A stretch of DNA of 39,871 nucleotides, taken from assembly GCA_000989515.1 (NCBI GenBank), contig LBOM01000001.1, forward strand, positions 125,260-165,130, in the 5' to 3' direction. Numbering within the stretch: position 1 is the stretch's first letter; every line of letters begins with the position of its first letter. Below are positions 8,471 to 16,041 of this stretch, in pieces. The position numbers were made by a program, and so were the translations under genes. This DNA is from Candidatus Nomurabacteria bacterium GW2011_GWE1_32_28. GTDB lineage: Bacteria; Patescibacteriota; Minisyncoccia; Phycocordibacterales; UBA9973. Under the pieces are notes generated by a model. It had not been told where the DNA came from, did not search any database, and saw nothing but the letters and a program-made list of their open reading frames with translations.

Positions 8471-9691
8471 ATGAAAATAAAAGATATTTTAGAAGAAACC
8501 TATAGTGCACTTTCATCAAACAAAATTCGTTCAGGACTTACGATGCTTGGTATTGTTATTGGTATTAGTTCTGTAATAGCGATGACAGCTATTGGAAACG
8601 GAGCACAAAGTTCTATAACAGACTCTATTCAATCTATTGGTTCTAATCTTATAACAATTCGTCCAGGAACAGCACGTGGAGTGGGGATGGAAGTAAGTAC
8701 TGGGCGTGGTACAGCTAAATCTTTAACGTTAGAAGATTCTTATGCACTTGAAAAAAATTTAATATCTATAAAAAATGTTTCACCAGAAGTATCGGGTCGC
8801 TATCAGGTAACAGCGAAAGGAACAAATACGAATACTACAGTAGATGGTATAACTTCTAATTATGCTGAAGTGCACAATATTCAAATTAATGAGGGATCAT
8901 TTATTTTAGATCAGAATGTTGAAAGTGGATCAAAAGTTGCAGTTATTGGTCCCACTGTACGTGATGATCTTTTTGGTGTAGATGGAAATGCCCTAGGACA
9001 AATGATTCGTATAAAAAATATGCAATTTAAAATTATAGGGATTACTGAAACAAAAGGAGGGTCATTTAATAGTACAGATGATATGATTTTTATTCCTATT
9101 ACAACAGCTCAAAGGTATTTTTCTGGTGATCAATATGTAACATCTATTAGTGTTGGAGCAGAAAGCGCCGAAGTAACTTCACAAGTACAGACTGACATTA
9201 CTACCATATTATTAGAAAGACATCATATCACAGACTCAACACTTGCAGACTTTTCTACACTAAATCAGGCAGATATAATAGCGACAGCTTCATCTATAAC
9301 AAGCACCTTTACGACGCTTCTTGCTGCAATAGCAGGTATTTCTCTTCTTGTTGGTGGTATTGGTATTATGAATATGATGCTTACTACCGTAACAGAAAGA
9401 ACTCGCGAGATAGGTTTAAGAAAAGCAATTGGTGCAAAGAGAAAAGATATAAGTAGTCAATTTTTATTAGAAGCTGTTATGCTTACTTTTATTGGTGGAA
9501 CTATTGGTGTGTTTTTAGGATGGCTTATTGCTTTTGTAATTACTAAGCTTGGAATAATTACAACAAAAGTTTCAGTAAGTTCTGTTTTATTAGCATTTGG
9601 TGTTTCTACTTTTATTGGAATTATATTTGGATATTATCCTGCAACTAGAGCATCAAAACTTAATCCAATAGAGGCATTAAGATATGAGTAA
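8471..9691 (+). CDS. MacB-like ABC transporter permease (FtsX family)
   Basis: Membrane subunit of a mechanotransmission-type ABC exporter. An N-terminal helix (LTMLGIVIGISSVIAMTAIG) is followed by a large extracytoplasmic MacB-type domain of about 230 residues and a C-terminal FtsX domain with three membrane segments. That domain contains the family block GIGIMNMMLTTVTERTREIG, then LRKAIGAKRKDI and PATRASKLNPIEALRYE. The protein is 406 residues and has no fused ATPase domain; the separate gene upstream supplies it. ATG 8471 is 7 nt after the ATPase stop. The substrate cannot be read from sequence: peptides, lipids or antimicrobials are all possible. Confidence 0.92.
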   Translation: MKIKDILEETYSALSSNKIRSGLTMLGIVIGISSVIAMTAIGNGAQSSITDSIQSIGSNLITIRPGTARGVGMEVSTGRGTAKSLTLEDSYALEKNLISIKNVSPEVSGRYQVTAKGTNTNTTVDGITSNYAEVHNIQINEGSFILDQNVESGSKVAVIGPTVRDDLFGVDGNALGQMIRIKNMQFKIIGITETKGGSFNSTDDMIFIPITTAQRYFSGDQYVTSISVGAESAEVTSQVQTDITTILLERHHITDSTLADFSTLNQADIIATASSITSTFTTLLAAIAGISLLVGGIGIMNMMLTTVTERTREIGLRKAIGAKRKDISSQFLLEAVMLTFIGGTIGVFLGWLIAFVITKLGIITTKVSVSSVLLAFGVSTFIGIIFGYYPATRASKLNPIEALRYE

Positions 9692-9728
9692 AAATTATTA
9701 TTAATATTTATTTAAAGTAGTAAAAAAT

Positions 9729-10139
9729 ATGCAAAATAAAAGAACAATTATTTATATGGTAATAAGTGTAGTTGTTATAATAGGGGTATTTTATGTAGGA
9801 ACGTTTTATGGAAAAAGCCAAACTTCAGCGTTAGTTTCTTCTAGGTTTGGTTCAAATATGCAAGATAGAACTGGTCAACCTGGAATAATAGGTGGAAATA
9901 ATAGAATTGTTGGTGGTGGTTTTTCTGTTGGTGAGATTATTTCTAAGGATGATAAAAGTGTTACTGTAAAGCTTGTAGATGGTGGATCAAGAATAATTTT
10001 TTTTAGTGCAAGCACAGATATAATAAAGACAACTATTGGATCTATGGATGATTTAGCAATAGGAACAGAAATTTCAACCACAGGTACTACAAATTCTGAT
10101 GGAAGTGTAACAGCTAAATCAATTCAAATACGATTATAA
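9729..10139 (+). CDS. Second membrane-anchored DUF5666-like protein
   Basis: The 136-residue product has an N-terminal membrane segment (IIYMVISVVVIIGVFYVGTFYG), a Gly/Asn-rich linker and a C-terminal domain with the same plan as the 5612 gene (GGFSVGEIISKDDKSVTVKL, then AIGTEISTTGTTNSDGSVTA). The two DUF5666 proteins bracket the adaptor, ATPase and permease genes, so they may serve the pump, though the sequence does not say how. A terminator lies about 90 nt downstream. Confidence 0.72.
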   Translation: MQNKRTIIYMVISVVVIIGVFYVGTFYGKSQTSALVSSRFGSNMQDRTGQPGIIGGNNRIVGGGFSVGEIISKDDKSVTVKLVDGGSRIIFFSASTDIIKTTIGSMDDLAIGTEISTTGTTNSDGSVTAKSIQIRL

Positions 10140-10198
10140 TATAATAAAAAATTTTTGGGATTAGATTGACTTTTGTTGGGGTTTTTAAAATTTTTAAT

Positions 10199-10257
10199 AG
10201 ATCCTTATTAGAAGGATAAAAATAGAAAAAGCCCCGTTGCATAAGCTGGGGCTTTGT
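10199..10257 (+). terminator. Bidirectional terminator between the efflux operon and the minus-strand gene
   Basis: AAAGCCCC (10228-10235) and GGGGCTTT (10248-10255) form an 8-bp stem with a 12-nt loop. A-runs on one side and T-runs on the other allow termination in both directions. A small ATCCTT/AAGGAT hairpin sits just upstream (about 10200-10216). Confidence 0.7.
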
Positions 10258-10261
10258 ATAA

Positions 10262-10651
10262 TTATAAAAGAATTTTTTCTAGTCTTTCTATTATTTTTAG
10301 ACTGAGTTTTCTAGATGTTTCTTCTGGTATCTCAACAATTTGCCAATCCTCTCGGATGTCTATGTTTTTATTGTTTTTGATAATTTTGCGGACTTCTTCC
10401 CAAAAAGCTATTTTAACAACCTTGGCTTCTGTCGCTATAGAAGAACTAGAATTATAAAAATTTGAATCTCCTAAATCTTTTAGGAGCATGCGATAGAATG
10501 TATAGAATTTTTGCAAATCCTTTAAATTGATAATTGAACCAATGACTCTTTCTCCATTGGCGACTTTTTCTTTTGGTTTTTGAATTTCAATTTCTTCATC
10601 TGAAATTGAACTAATCTTAAAGATTAAATTATTTAACCAATTCATTTTCAT
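10262..10651 (-). CDS. Hypothetical protein with a rare clear Shine-Dalgarno site
   Basis: No family recognised. The 129-residue product is mainly alpha-helical and charged, with no signal peptide or membrane segment; it has a Ser-rich patch (NSSSSI) in the middle and an amphipathic C-terminal helix (RKLSLKIIERLEKILL). It stands alone between the terminator shared with the efflux operon and tRNA-Trp. Unlike most genes here it has an AAAGGAG sequence ending 6 nt before ATG 10651 on the minus strand, which fixes the start and suggests a leadered mRNA. An in-frame ATG two codons later is an alternative. Confidence 0.65.
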   Translation of the reverse strand: MKMNWLNNLIFKISSISDEEIEIQKPKEKVANGERVIGSIINLKDLQKFYTFYRMLLKDLGDSNFYNSSSSIATEAKVVKIAFWEEVRKIIKNNKNIDIREDWQIVEIPEETSRKLSLKIIERLEKILL

Positions 10652-10657
10652 TTTGTA

Positions 10658-10663
10658 CTCCTT
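10658..10663 (-). promoter_or_regulatory. Shine-Dalgarno site
   Basis: On the minus strand AAGGAG lies 6 nt before ATG 10651. Only this gene and the 28,685 pseudogene show such a site clearly in the window. Confidence 0.6.
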
Positions 10664-10752
10664 TTTGTATTAATTTATTTTAATGAGCTAAATATTTAAA
10701 ATTATATCTATTTGTATGATAGCATATATTTTTTTAAAGTCAAGTTTTTTAA

Positions 10753-10797
10753 AAAGATAATTAAAATTTATTTATTTTTTAATTTTTAATTATCTTT
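10753..10797 (-). terminator. Long AT hairpin downstream of tRNA-Trp
   Basis: AAAGATAATTAAAA (10753-10766) and TTTTAATTATCTTT (10784-10797) are perfectly complementary 14-nt arms with a 17-nt loop. On the minus strand it lies 40 nt past the tRNA-Trp 3' end and is followed by a short T-run, so it probably ends the rpmG-tRNA-Trp transcript. Confidence 0.5.
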
Positions 10798-10836
10798 CAA
10801 TTGTAAATAAAAAACAGATTTTGTTTCTTTTTTTTG

Positions 10837-10907
10837 CGGGCGATGAGAGAATCGAACTCCCGCCAAAGGTTTTGGAGACCTTCGTTCTACCACTAAACTA
10901 ATCGCCC
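10837..10907 (-). tRNA. trnW: tRNA-Trp (anticodon CCA)
   Basis: On the minus strand, acceptor arms GGGCGAT and ATCGCCC pair, the T-arm contains GAGTTCGATTCTC, and the anticodon stem AAGGT/ACCTT encloses CTCCAAA, giving anticodon CCA. The discriminator is G and the CCA end is not fully encoded (GCAA follows). Positions 36-38 are AAA, the recognition feature of MiaA. It sits just downstream of rpmG, a common bacterial arrangement. Confidence 0.96.
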
Positions 10908-10975
10908 AAACAAAACAACTTACAATACTATTTTATTGTAAGTTTAAGTATAGCAGAGTAATTAAAAAATAGAAA

Positions 10976-11134
10976 TTATTTTTTAATCTCTTTATGCTTA
11001 ACTTGTTTTTTGCACCATTTACAATACTTTTTAAGCTCAATCTTTTTAGTGACGAGTTTTTTATTTTTACTGGACCAGTAATTTATATGCTTACATGTAG
11101 TACATGCAAGTTTTATAAGTCTATCTTGTGACAT
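10976..11134 (-). CDS. rpmG: 50S ribosomal protein L33
   Basis: Small zinc-ribbon protein of the large ribosomal subunit. The minus strand encodes 52 residues from ATG 11134: MSQDRLIKLACTTCKHINYW, then lysine-rich sequence with KYCKWCKKQVKHKE. The two CxxC pairs (CTTC and CKWC) and the overall length are diagnostic of zinc-binding L33. The ORF track omitted it because it is below the length cut-off. tRNA-Trp follows on the same strand, with a 10-bp hairpin (ACTTACAATA/TATTGTAAGT, 10918-10943) between them that may be a processing signal. A TATTAT box lies about 9 nt before the start codon. Confidence 0.95.
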   Translation of the reverse strand: MSQDRLIKLACTTCKHINYWSSKNKKLVTKKIELKKYCKWCKKQVKHKEIKK

Positions 11135-11176
11135 ATATATAGAATAATATAAAATCTCCTAAAAAGCAACCTTATA

Positions 11177-12025
11177 TTAATTTTTTAAATTGATCTTTTT
11201 TGAAGCATTAAACCAATTGATTTCTTTATCTCTTTTAAACCAAGTCACTTGGCGTTTAGAGTATTTTATAGTTTCTTTTACAACTTTTTCATAAGTAGGG
11301 TAATCATATTCAAAACCAAATTCGCTAAGTCTTTTTTTTGAAATACCAGTCTTTTTTATTTTTTTTATTTCATTTAAGAGTCCATCTCTAAACATCTTTT
11401 TAACTCTTTTTTCTATTTTCTTTTTTAAAACATCTTGAGGTAAATATAGTCCAATTTTTATAAATTTATAGGGCGGAGGCAATTCCTCCGCCATAGGAAT
11501 TTTACCGAGAGTTTTTGCTATTTCAATAGCTCTTATTATTCTTATTTTATTATTAATTTCATTTTTATCTTTTATATCTTTTGCACGTCTTTTATCTAGT
11601 TTTACTAATATTATAAAAAGCTCTTTAGCTTTCTTTTTTTCTAAAATTTTTCTGAGTTTTAAATTAGGTTTTACTTCTGGAAAAATTATTCCTTTAGTAA
11701 TAGCATCAATATAAAATCCAGTACCTCCACAAATGATAGGAGTTTTGCCACGAGAAATTATTTCTTTTATTTTTTCTTCAGCTAATTTTTTATATTCGGT
11801 AACTGTAAATTTATGTTTAGGATCTGCAATATCGATCAAGTGATGGGGGATACTCTTCATTTCTTTTAAAGTAATTTTTCCAGTTCCTATATTAAGACTT
11901 TTATAGACTTGTCTAGAATCAGCAGAAATAATTTCACCCTTGACCTTGCGTGCTATTTTAACAGCTAAATCACTTTTACCTGTTGCAGTAGTTCCTAGTA
12001 TCACGATAACTTTATGCTTTGTCAT
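11177..12025 (-). CDS. miaA: tRNA dimethylallyltransferase
   Basis: Transfers a dimethylallyl group to A37 of tRNAs that read codons starting with U. The 282-residue product has the P-loop GTTATGKS, the DSRQVYKSLNIGTGKI block, PHHLIDI and the GGTGFYIDA motif, and the C-terminal QVTWFKRD/INWF signature. Length is near the usual 300. It is 8 nt downstream of murA on the minus strand, and tRNA-Leu(CAA) lies just upstream of murA. Both that tRNA and tRNA-Trp carry A36-A37-A38 and are expected substrates. Confidence 0.96.
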   Translation of the reverse strand: MTKHKVIVILGTTATGKSDLAVKIARKVKGEIISADSRQVYKSLNIGTGKITLKEMKSIPHHLIDIADPKHKFTVTEYKKLAEEKIKEIISRGKTPIICGGTGFYIDAITKGIIFPEVKPNLKLRKILEKKKAKELFIILVKLDKRRAKDIKDKNEINNKIRIIRAIEIAKTLGKIPMAEELPPPYKFIKIGLYLPQDVLKKKIEKRVKKMFRDGLLNEIKKIKKTGISKKRLSEFGFEYDYPTYEKVVKETIKYSKRQVTWFKRDKEINWFNASKKINLKN

Positions 12026-12033
12026 TTTTGAAT

Positions 12034-13359
12034 TTATTTGAGTATTTTAATATCAGCTCCAATAGAATTTAATCTTTCAGCTATTTCTTCATAGCCACGA
12101 TTTATCATATATACATTACGTAAAATGGATATACCTGGAGCTGCGAGCATTGAAATGAGTATTACCATTGATGGGCGTAATGCAGGTGGGCAGACGACTT
12201 GTGCTGCTTTTAAAGGTGTTCCACCTTGTATATAGACCCTATGAGGATCAGCAAGTGTTACATTTGCACCTAGACGATTTAATTCTGTAAAATATATTGC
12301 TCTATTTTCATAAACCCAGTCATGAATCATTGTTTGTCCTTTTGCACGAATTGCTATAGGTACAAAGAATGGAAGATTGTCCATATTTATTCCTGGATAA
12401 GGATTGGCATGTATTTTGTCTTGTAGTGCTTTTAATTTACTTGGAAAAATTTCGATATCAGCGAGTTTTGTGCGACCGTTATAAGAATAATATCTTTTTG
12501 AGATTTTGAATTTTAAATTCATTCTTTTTAATTTTTCAAGCTCCAAAGAAAGAAAATCAATAGGGGAACGTGTTATTGTGAGCTTAGAATCTGTAACGAT
12601 ACAAGCAGATATAAACATCATAGATTCTATAGGGTCTTCACTATTCCAGTATTCTATATTTTTATTTATTTCTTTTATTCCATGAACAATTAATGTTGAA
12701 GTTCCAATACCTTCTATTTTTACTCCTAAGGTTTCTAAGAAGAAACATATTTCTTGCACCATATAGTTTGCACTAGCAAAGAAAATAGTTGTTTTCCCTT
12801 CTATTAATGCAGCAGCAGTTAATATATTTTCACAAGCAGTATCTCCTGCTTCATACATAACAATTTCAGCTTTTTTTAATTTTTTAACATTTATTTTGTA
12901 ATTCTGTGATTCAGTTTTTATTTTTACTCCAAATTTTTCAAATGCATAAATATGAGCAGCGATTGTTCTTTTACCTAGATTACATCCTTGTGCATGTGGT
13001 AAAGAAAAAGATGAGATATTGTGTATCAGTGGACCTATCAGCATAACAATAGAACGTGTTTTTATTGATGATTCTATATTTATATTTTCTATATTAAATT
13101 TCTTTGGTGGAGTAATTATAACAGTATTTTTATCTTTCCAAATAATTTTTACACCAATACTTTTTAATATTTCAATTACTCTATTTACTTCTTCTATGTG
13201 AGCGATACCATGTAAGGTTGTTGTACCTTTATTTAAAAGGGAAGCACAAAGAAGACCGACAGATCCATTTTTAGAAAAATTTGTTGTAATTGTTCCATGA
13301 AGTTTCTTACCTCCATTTACTTGAAAATCAATAATTGTATCTTTTATCTTTTTATTCAT
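12034..13359 (-). CDS. murA: UDP-N-acetylglucosamine 1-carboxyvinyltransferase (MurA family, divergent)
   Basis: First committed step of peptidoglycan synthesis: transfer of enolpyruvate from PEP to UDP-GlcNAc. The 441-residue product has the EPSP-synthase-like double fold. The N-terminal Lys-Asn pair is present (SKNGSVGLLCASLL), as is the active-site cysteine (LPHAQGCNLGKR, the position of the GGCAIG loop). PALRPSMVILISMLA and NMDNLPFF are also family blocks. The flanking residues of the Cys loop differ from textbook MurA, so a second-copy or specialised MurA is possible. It starts 8 nt after tRNA-Leu. Confidence 0.85.
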   Translation of the reverse strand: MNKKIKDTIIDFQVNGGKKLHGTITTNFSKNGSVGLLCASLLNKGTTTLHGIAHIEEVNRVIEILKSIGVKIIWKDKNTVIITPPKKFNIENINIESSIKTRSIVMLIGPLIHNISSFSLPHAQGCNLGKRTIAAHIYAFEKFGVKIKTESQNYKINVKKLKKAEIVMYEAGDTACENILTAAALIEGKTTIFFASANYMVQEICFFLETLGVKIEGIGTSTLIVHGIKEINKNIEYWNSEDPIESMMFISACIVTDSKLTITRSPIDFLSLELEKLKRMNLKFKISKRYYSYNGRTKLADIEIFPSKLKALQDKIHANPYPGINMDNLPFFVPIAIRAKGQTMIHDWVYENRAIYFTELNRLGANVTLADPHRVYIQGGTPLKAAQVVCPPALRPSMVILISMLAAPGISILRNVYMINRGYEEIAERLNSIGADIKILK

Positions 13360-13367
13360 ATCATTTG

Positions 13368-13451
13368 TGCCCAGGGAGAGAATCGAACTCTCATGATGTT
13401 GCCACCAATAGATTTTGAGTCTATCGCGTCTACCAATTCCGCCACCTGGGC
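13368..13451 (-). tRNA. tRNA-Leu (anticodon CAA)
   Basis: On the minus strand, GCCCAGG and CCTGGGC form the acceptor stem; the D-arm is GGCGGAATTGGTAGACGC; the anticodon stem ATAGA/TCTAT encloses CTCAAAA, giving CAA; a long variable arm (class II tRNA) is followed by the T-arm GAGAGTTCGATTCTCTC. The discriminator is A and CCA is not encoded. The gene ends 8 nt before the murA start, so the tRNA and the murA-miaA mRNA may come from one precursor. Confidence 0.96.
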
Positions 13452-13511
13452 TAATTCACACATTTTACACAAAAAACACCTTAAAATCAATTATTAAAAA
13501 TAAAATCTTTA

Positions 13512-13520
13512 TGCTAAAAT
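13512..13520 (+). promoter_or_regulatory. Extended -10 promoter of parB
   Basis: TGCTAAAAT ends 6 nt before ATG 13527; a weak TTATTA -35 lies 18 nt upstream. No Shine-Dalgarno is present, so a leaderless mRNA is expected. tRNA-Leu is divergent. Confidence 0.55.
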
Positions 13521-13526
13521 ACATTT

Positions 13527-14558
13527 ATGTCTAATTTATATTCAAACTCAATTTTTTGGATTAATACAGATAAGATTAAACCAAATCCATATCAACCCAG
13601 ACGCGATTTTGACGAAGCTCGTTTACAAAATTTAGCTGAGTCTATAAAACAGTATGGAGTGCTTCAGCCATTAACTGTTTCTCGTGTAGAAATAGAAAAA
13701 GAAGATGGTGGGCTTTCTACAGAGTATGAACTTATCGCAGGTGAGCGTAGATTAAGAGCTGCTATGATGGCTCGTATCTCTCAGGTTCCAGTTATAATAC
13801 GTGAAGGTGATACTTCAATGATGAAACTAGAGCTTGCAATCATTGAAAACCTACAACGTGAAGATTTAAATTCTGTTGATCGTGCTCGTGCTTTTTTTCG
13901 TTTAGCAAATGAATTTAAATTTACTCATACTGAAATTGCTAAAAAAATGGGAAGGAGTAGGGAATATGTTTCAAATACATTGCGTATTTTGGCATTACCA
14001 GAAGAAATATTAAATGCATTATCAGAAGGTAAGATGACAGAGGGGCATTCGCGACCGTTGTTAATGTTGATAGATCATCCTGAAGAGCAGATGGTTTTAT
14101 TTAAAGAAATTTTATATAAAAAAATAACAGTACGAGAAGCAGAAAGTTTAGCTAGAAAAATAGCTACTGATCGTGTACGAAAAAAAGAATATGCTGCAGA
14201 CCCAGAAATAACAGAACTTGAGGGAGAATTTCAAGATAAATTAGGCACACGTGTTCACATAGATAGAAAAGAATTAGGTGGTCAAATAAAGATCGATTTT
14301 TTTTCTGTCGAAGATTTACGCACTATTTTAGATTCTATAAATAAAGGAAATACTGAAAAGAAACATGGGGAGATGCTTGATAACTATATAAGTAAGAATA
14401 ATTTAGGTGAAGTCATAAAACAACCAGATGAACTCATTAATATATCTACAGATATAACTGGGATCGAAATGCTATCATTGGATGATAGGACAAAAGAAGA
14501 GATAAAAAAAGAAGAAAATAATGATAACCTTTATGATATATCAAGTTTTAGTCTTTAA
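13527..14558 (+). CDS. parB: ParB/Spo0J-family chromosome partitioning protein
   Basis: Binds parS sites near the origin, spreads as a CTP-dependent clamp and loads SMC. The 343-residue product has the N-terminal KIKPNPYQPRRDFDEARLQN block, the CTP-binding IAGERRLRAAMMA motif, IENLQREDLNSVDRA, and a helix-turn-helix region (THTEIAKKMGRSREYVSNTLRIL). The C-terminus is acidic and may dimerise. No parA lies in the window, and I did not find a clear parS site by eye. It overlaps the convergent relA/spoT gene by 4 nt. Confidence 0.93.
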   Translation: MSNLYSNSIFWINTDKIKPNPYQPRRDFDEARLQNLAESIKQYGVLQPLTVSRVEIEKEDGGLSTEYELIAGERRLRAAMMARISQVPVIIREGDTSMMKLELAIIENLQREDLNSVDRARAFFRLANEFKFTHTEIAKKMGRSREYVSNTLRILALPEEILNALSEGKMTEGHSRPLLMLIDHPEEQMVLFKEILYKKITVREAESLARKIATDRVRKKEYAADPEITELEGEFQDKLGTRVHIDRKELGGQIKIDFFSVEDLRTILDSINKGNTEKKHGEMLDNYISKNNLGEVIKQPDELINISTDITGIEMLSLDDRTKEEIKKEENNDNLYDISSFSL

Positions 14559-16021
14559 CTACGTCCAAAAGTTTTTAATTTAGAGAGTAAACTATTTTTT
14601 TCTAAGTAAGATTTAATATTCTTTTTTGCAATATTTGTTTTTGAATAATTTAACCATTTTGAAGATGGATGTGATTTCTTGTTCATTATTATTTCTACAA
14701 TATCACCATTTTTAAGGTTTGAAAGAATTGGTGCTATTTTATTATTTACTTTTACTCCAGAAATATGGTCGCCTATGTCAGAGTGTATTGCATAAGCAAA
14801 ATCAATAGGACTTGAGTCTTCTGGTAAATCTACAACATCACCTTTTGGTGTAAATATAAAAATACGATCATTAAAGAAATCCGTTTTTAGATGTTCTAAA
14901 TATTTATCAGGATTATCTAAACTATAATTAAAGTCTTTTAATTCTTCAATCCATTTAAACTTAGATTTATCTTCATTGTTTTGTTTGCCTTTTTCTTTAT
15001 AAGCAAAGTGTGCAGCTATACCATAAGCAGCTTCAGCATGCATTTCTACTGTTCTTATTTGAATTTCTGCTGTTCCCCCTGAACCAGTGAAAATAGTAGT
15101 ATGTATAGAACGATATCCATTTGGTTTAGGAACAGCTATATAATCTTTTATTCTACCTGGTAGTGGTTTCCATATTGAATGAATTATTCCCAATACTCTA
15201 TAACATTCTTCTACATTTTTTACTACAATACGAAGTGCTACTATGTCGTGTATCTTTGCTATATCCATATCACGCTTTAAGAGCTTCCTCCATAAGCTGT
15301 ATTTATGTTTCATTCTGTAGTTTATCTCGACTACATTTACTTTATTTTTTTGTAATTCTTTTTCTAGTTTTTCATGTACTTCAGATAAATATTTTTGATA
15401 TAAATTTTTTTCTTCTTTTATCATTTCTTCTATTTCCAAATATTCTTCTGGGTATGCGAAAGGAAATGCAGCATCTTCTATTTCTCCTTTTAGTTTTCCC
15501 ATACCAAGGCGATTTGCGAGTGGTGCATAAACCTCTATGGATTCCATTGCTATCCTTTTTCTTTTATCTTCTCGTATAAATTGTAAAGTATGTAAATTGT
15601 GTAGTCTGTCAGCAAATTTTATAATGACCACACGTAGGTCGTTTGTCATTGCAACAAAGAATTTTCTTAAACTTTCTACATGTCTTTCATGTCCACGATA
15701 TTTTAAAGTTCCAAGTTTTGTTACTCCATTTACTAAAAAGACGATCTCTTCTCCAAATTCTTTTTTCATTTCTTCTTCTGTGATTTCTGTATCTTCTAAA
15801 ACATCATGTAAAAGTCCAGCCACTATTGTTTTTACATCCATTCCAAGCTTTGCTAATGTTTTTGCTGTTTCAAGAACATGAGAAAAGTATGGAGTTCCAT
15901 CCATTCTTTTTTGACCTTCATGTGCATGTTCTGCAAATTTATAGGCCTTTTTAATGGTTTCTTGTCCTTCTTCGCTTATTTTTGTTCCTATAAGATTTAA
16001 TATTTCTTTTATCTCAGGCAT
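14555..16021 (-). CDS. RelA/SpoT-family bifunctional (p)ppGpp synthetase/hydrolase without ACT domain
   Basis: Makes and degrades the stringent-response alarmone. Domain order: HD hydrolase (YFSHVLETA, LLHDVLEDTEI, FADRLHNLHTL), a linker, the synthetase domain (AVPKPNGYRSIHTTIF, AEIQIRTVEMHAEAAYG), then a TGS domain (DRIFIFTPKGDVVDLPEDS). Both catalytic centres look intact. The protein is 488 residues and stops soon after TGS, so the helical/ACT regulatory tail of long RSH enzymes (about 700 residues) is missing; a shortened form is plausible in a reduced genome. topA is 20 nt upstream. Confidence 0.93.
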   Translation of the reverse strand: MPEIKEILNLIGTKISEEGQETIKKAYKFAEHAHEGQKRMDGTPYFSHVLETAKTLAKLGMDVKTIVAGLLHDVLEDTEITEEEMKKEFGEEIVFLVNGVTKLGTLKYRGHERHVESLRKFFVAMTNDLRVVIIKFADRLHNLHTLQFIREDKRKRIAMESIEVYAPLANRLGMGKLKGEIEDAAFPFAYPEEYLEIEEMIKEEKNLYQKYLSEVHEKLEKELQKNKVNVVEINYRMKHKYSLWRKLLKRDMDIAKIHDIVALRIVVKNVEECYRVLGIIHSIWKPLPGRIKDYIAVPKPNGYRSIHTTIFTGSGGTAEIQIRTVEMHAEAAYGIAAHFAYKEKGKQNNEDKSKFKWIEELKDFNYSLDNPDKYLEHLKTDFFNDRIFIFTPKGDVVDLPEDSSPIDFAYAIHSDIGDHISGVKVNNKIAPILSNLKNGDIVEIIMNKKSHPSSKWLNYSKTNIAKKNIKSYLEKNSLLSKLKTFGRS

Positions 16022-16041
16022 TTTGCTATTATATCACTATA

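Noticed and set aside
10918-10943. Riboswitch or separate ncRNA between rpmG and tRNA-Trp
   Set aside because: Only one simple 10-bp hairpin is present; a processing or attenuation hairpin is sufficient.
15163-15881. Plus-strand ORFs inside relA/spoT and other long antisense ORFs (for example 16916, 18457, 18462)
   Set aside because: Shadows of well-supported minus-strand genes, with unnatural Leu/Ser/Phe-rich compositions.
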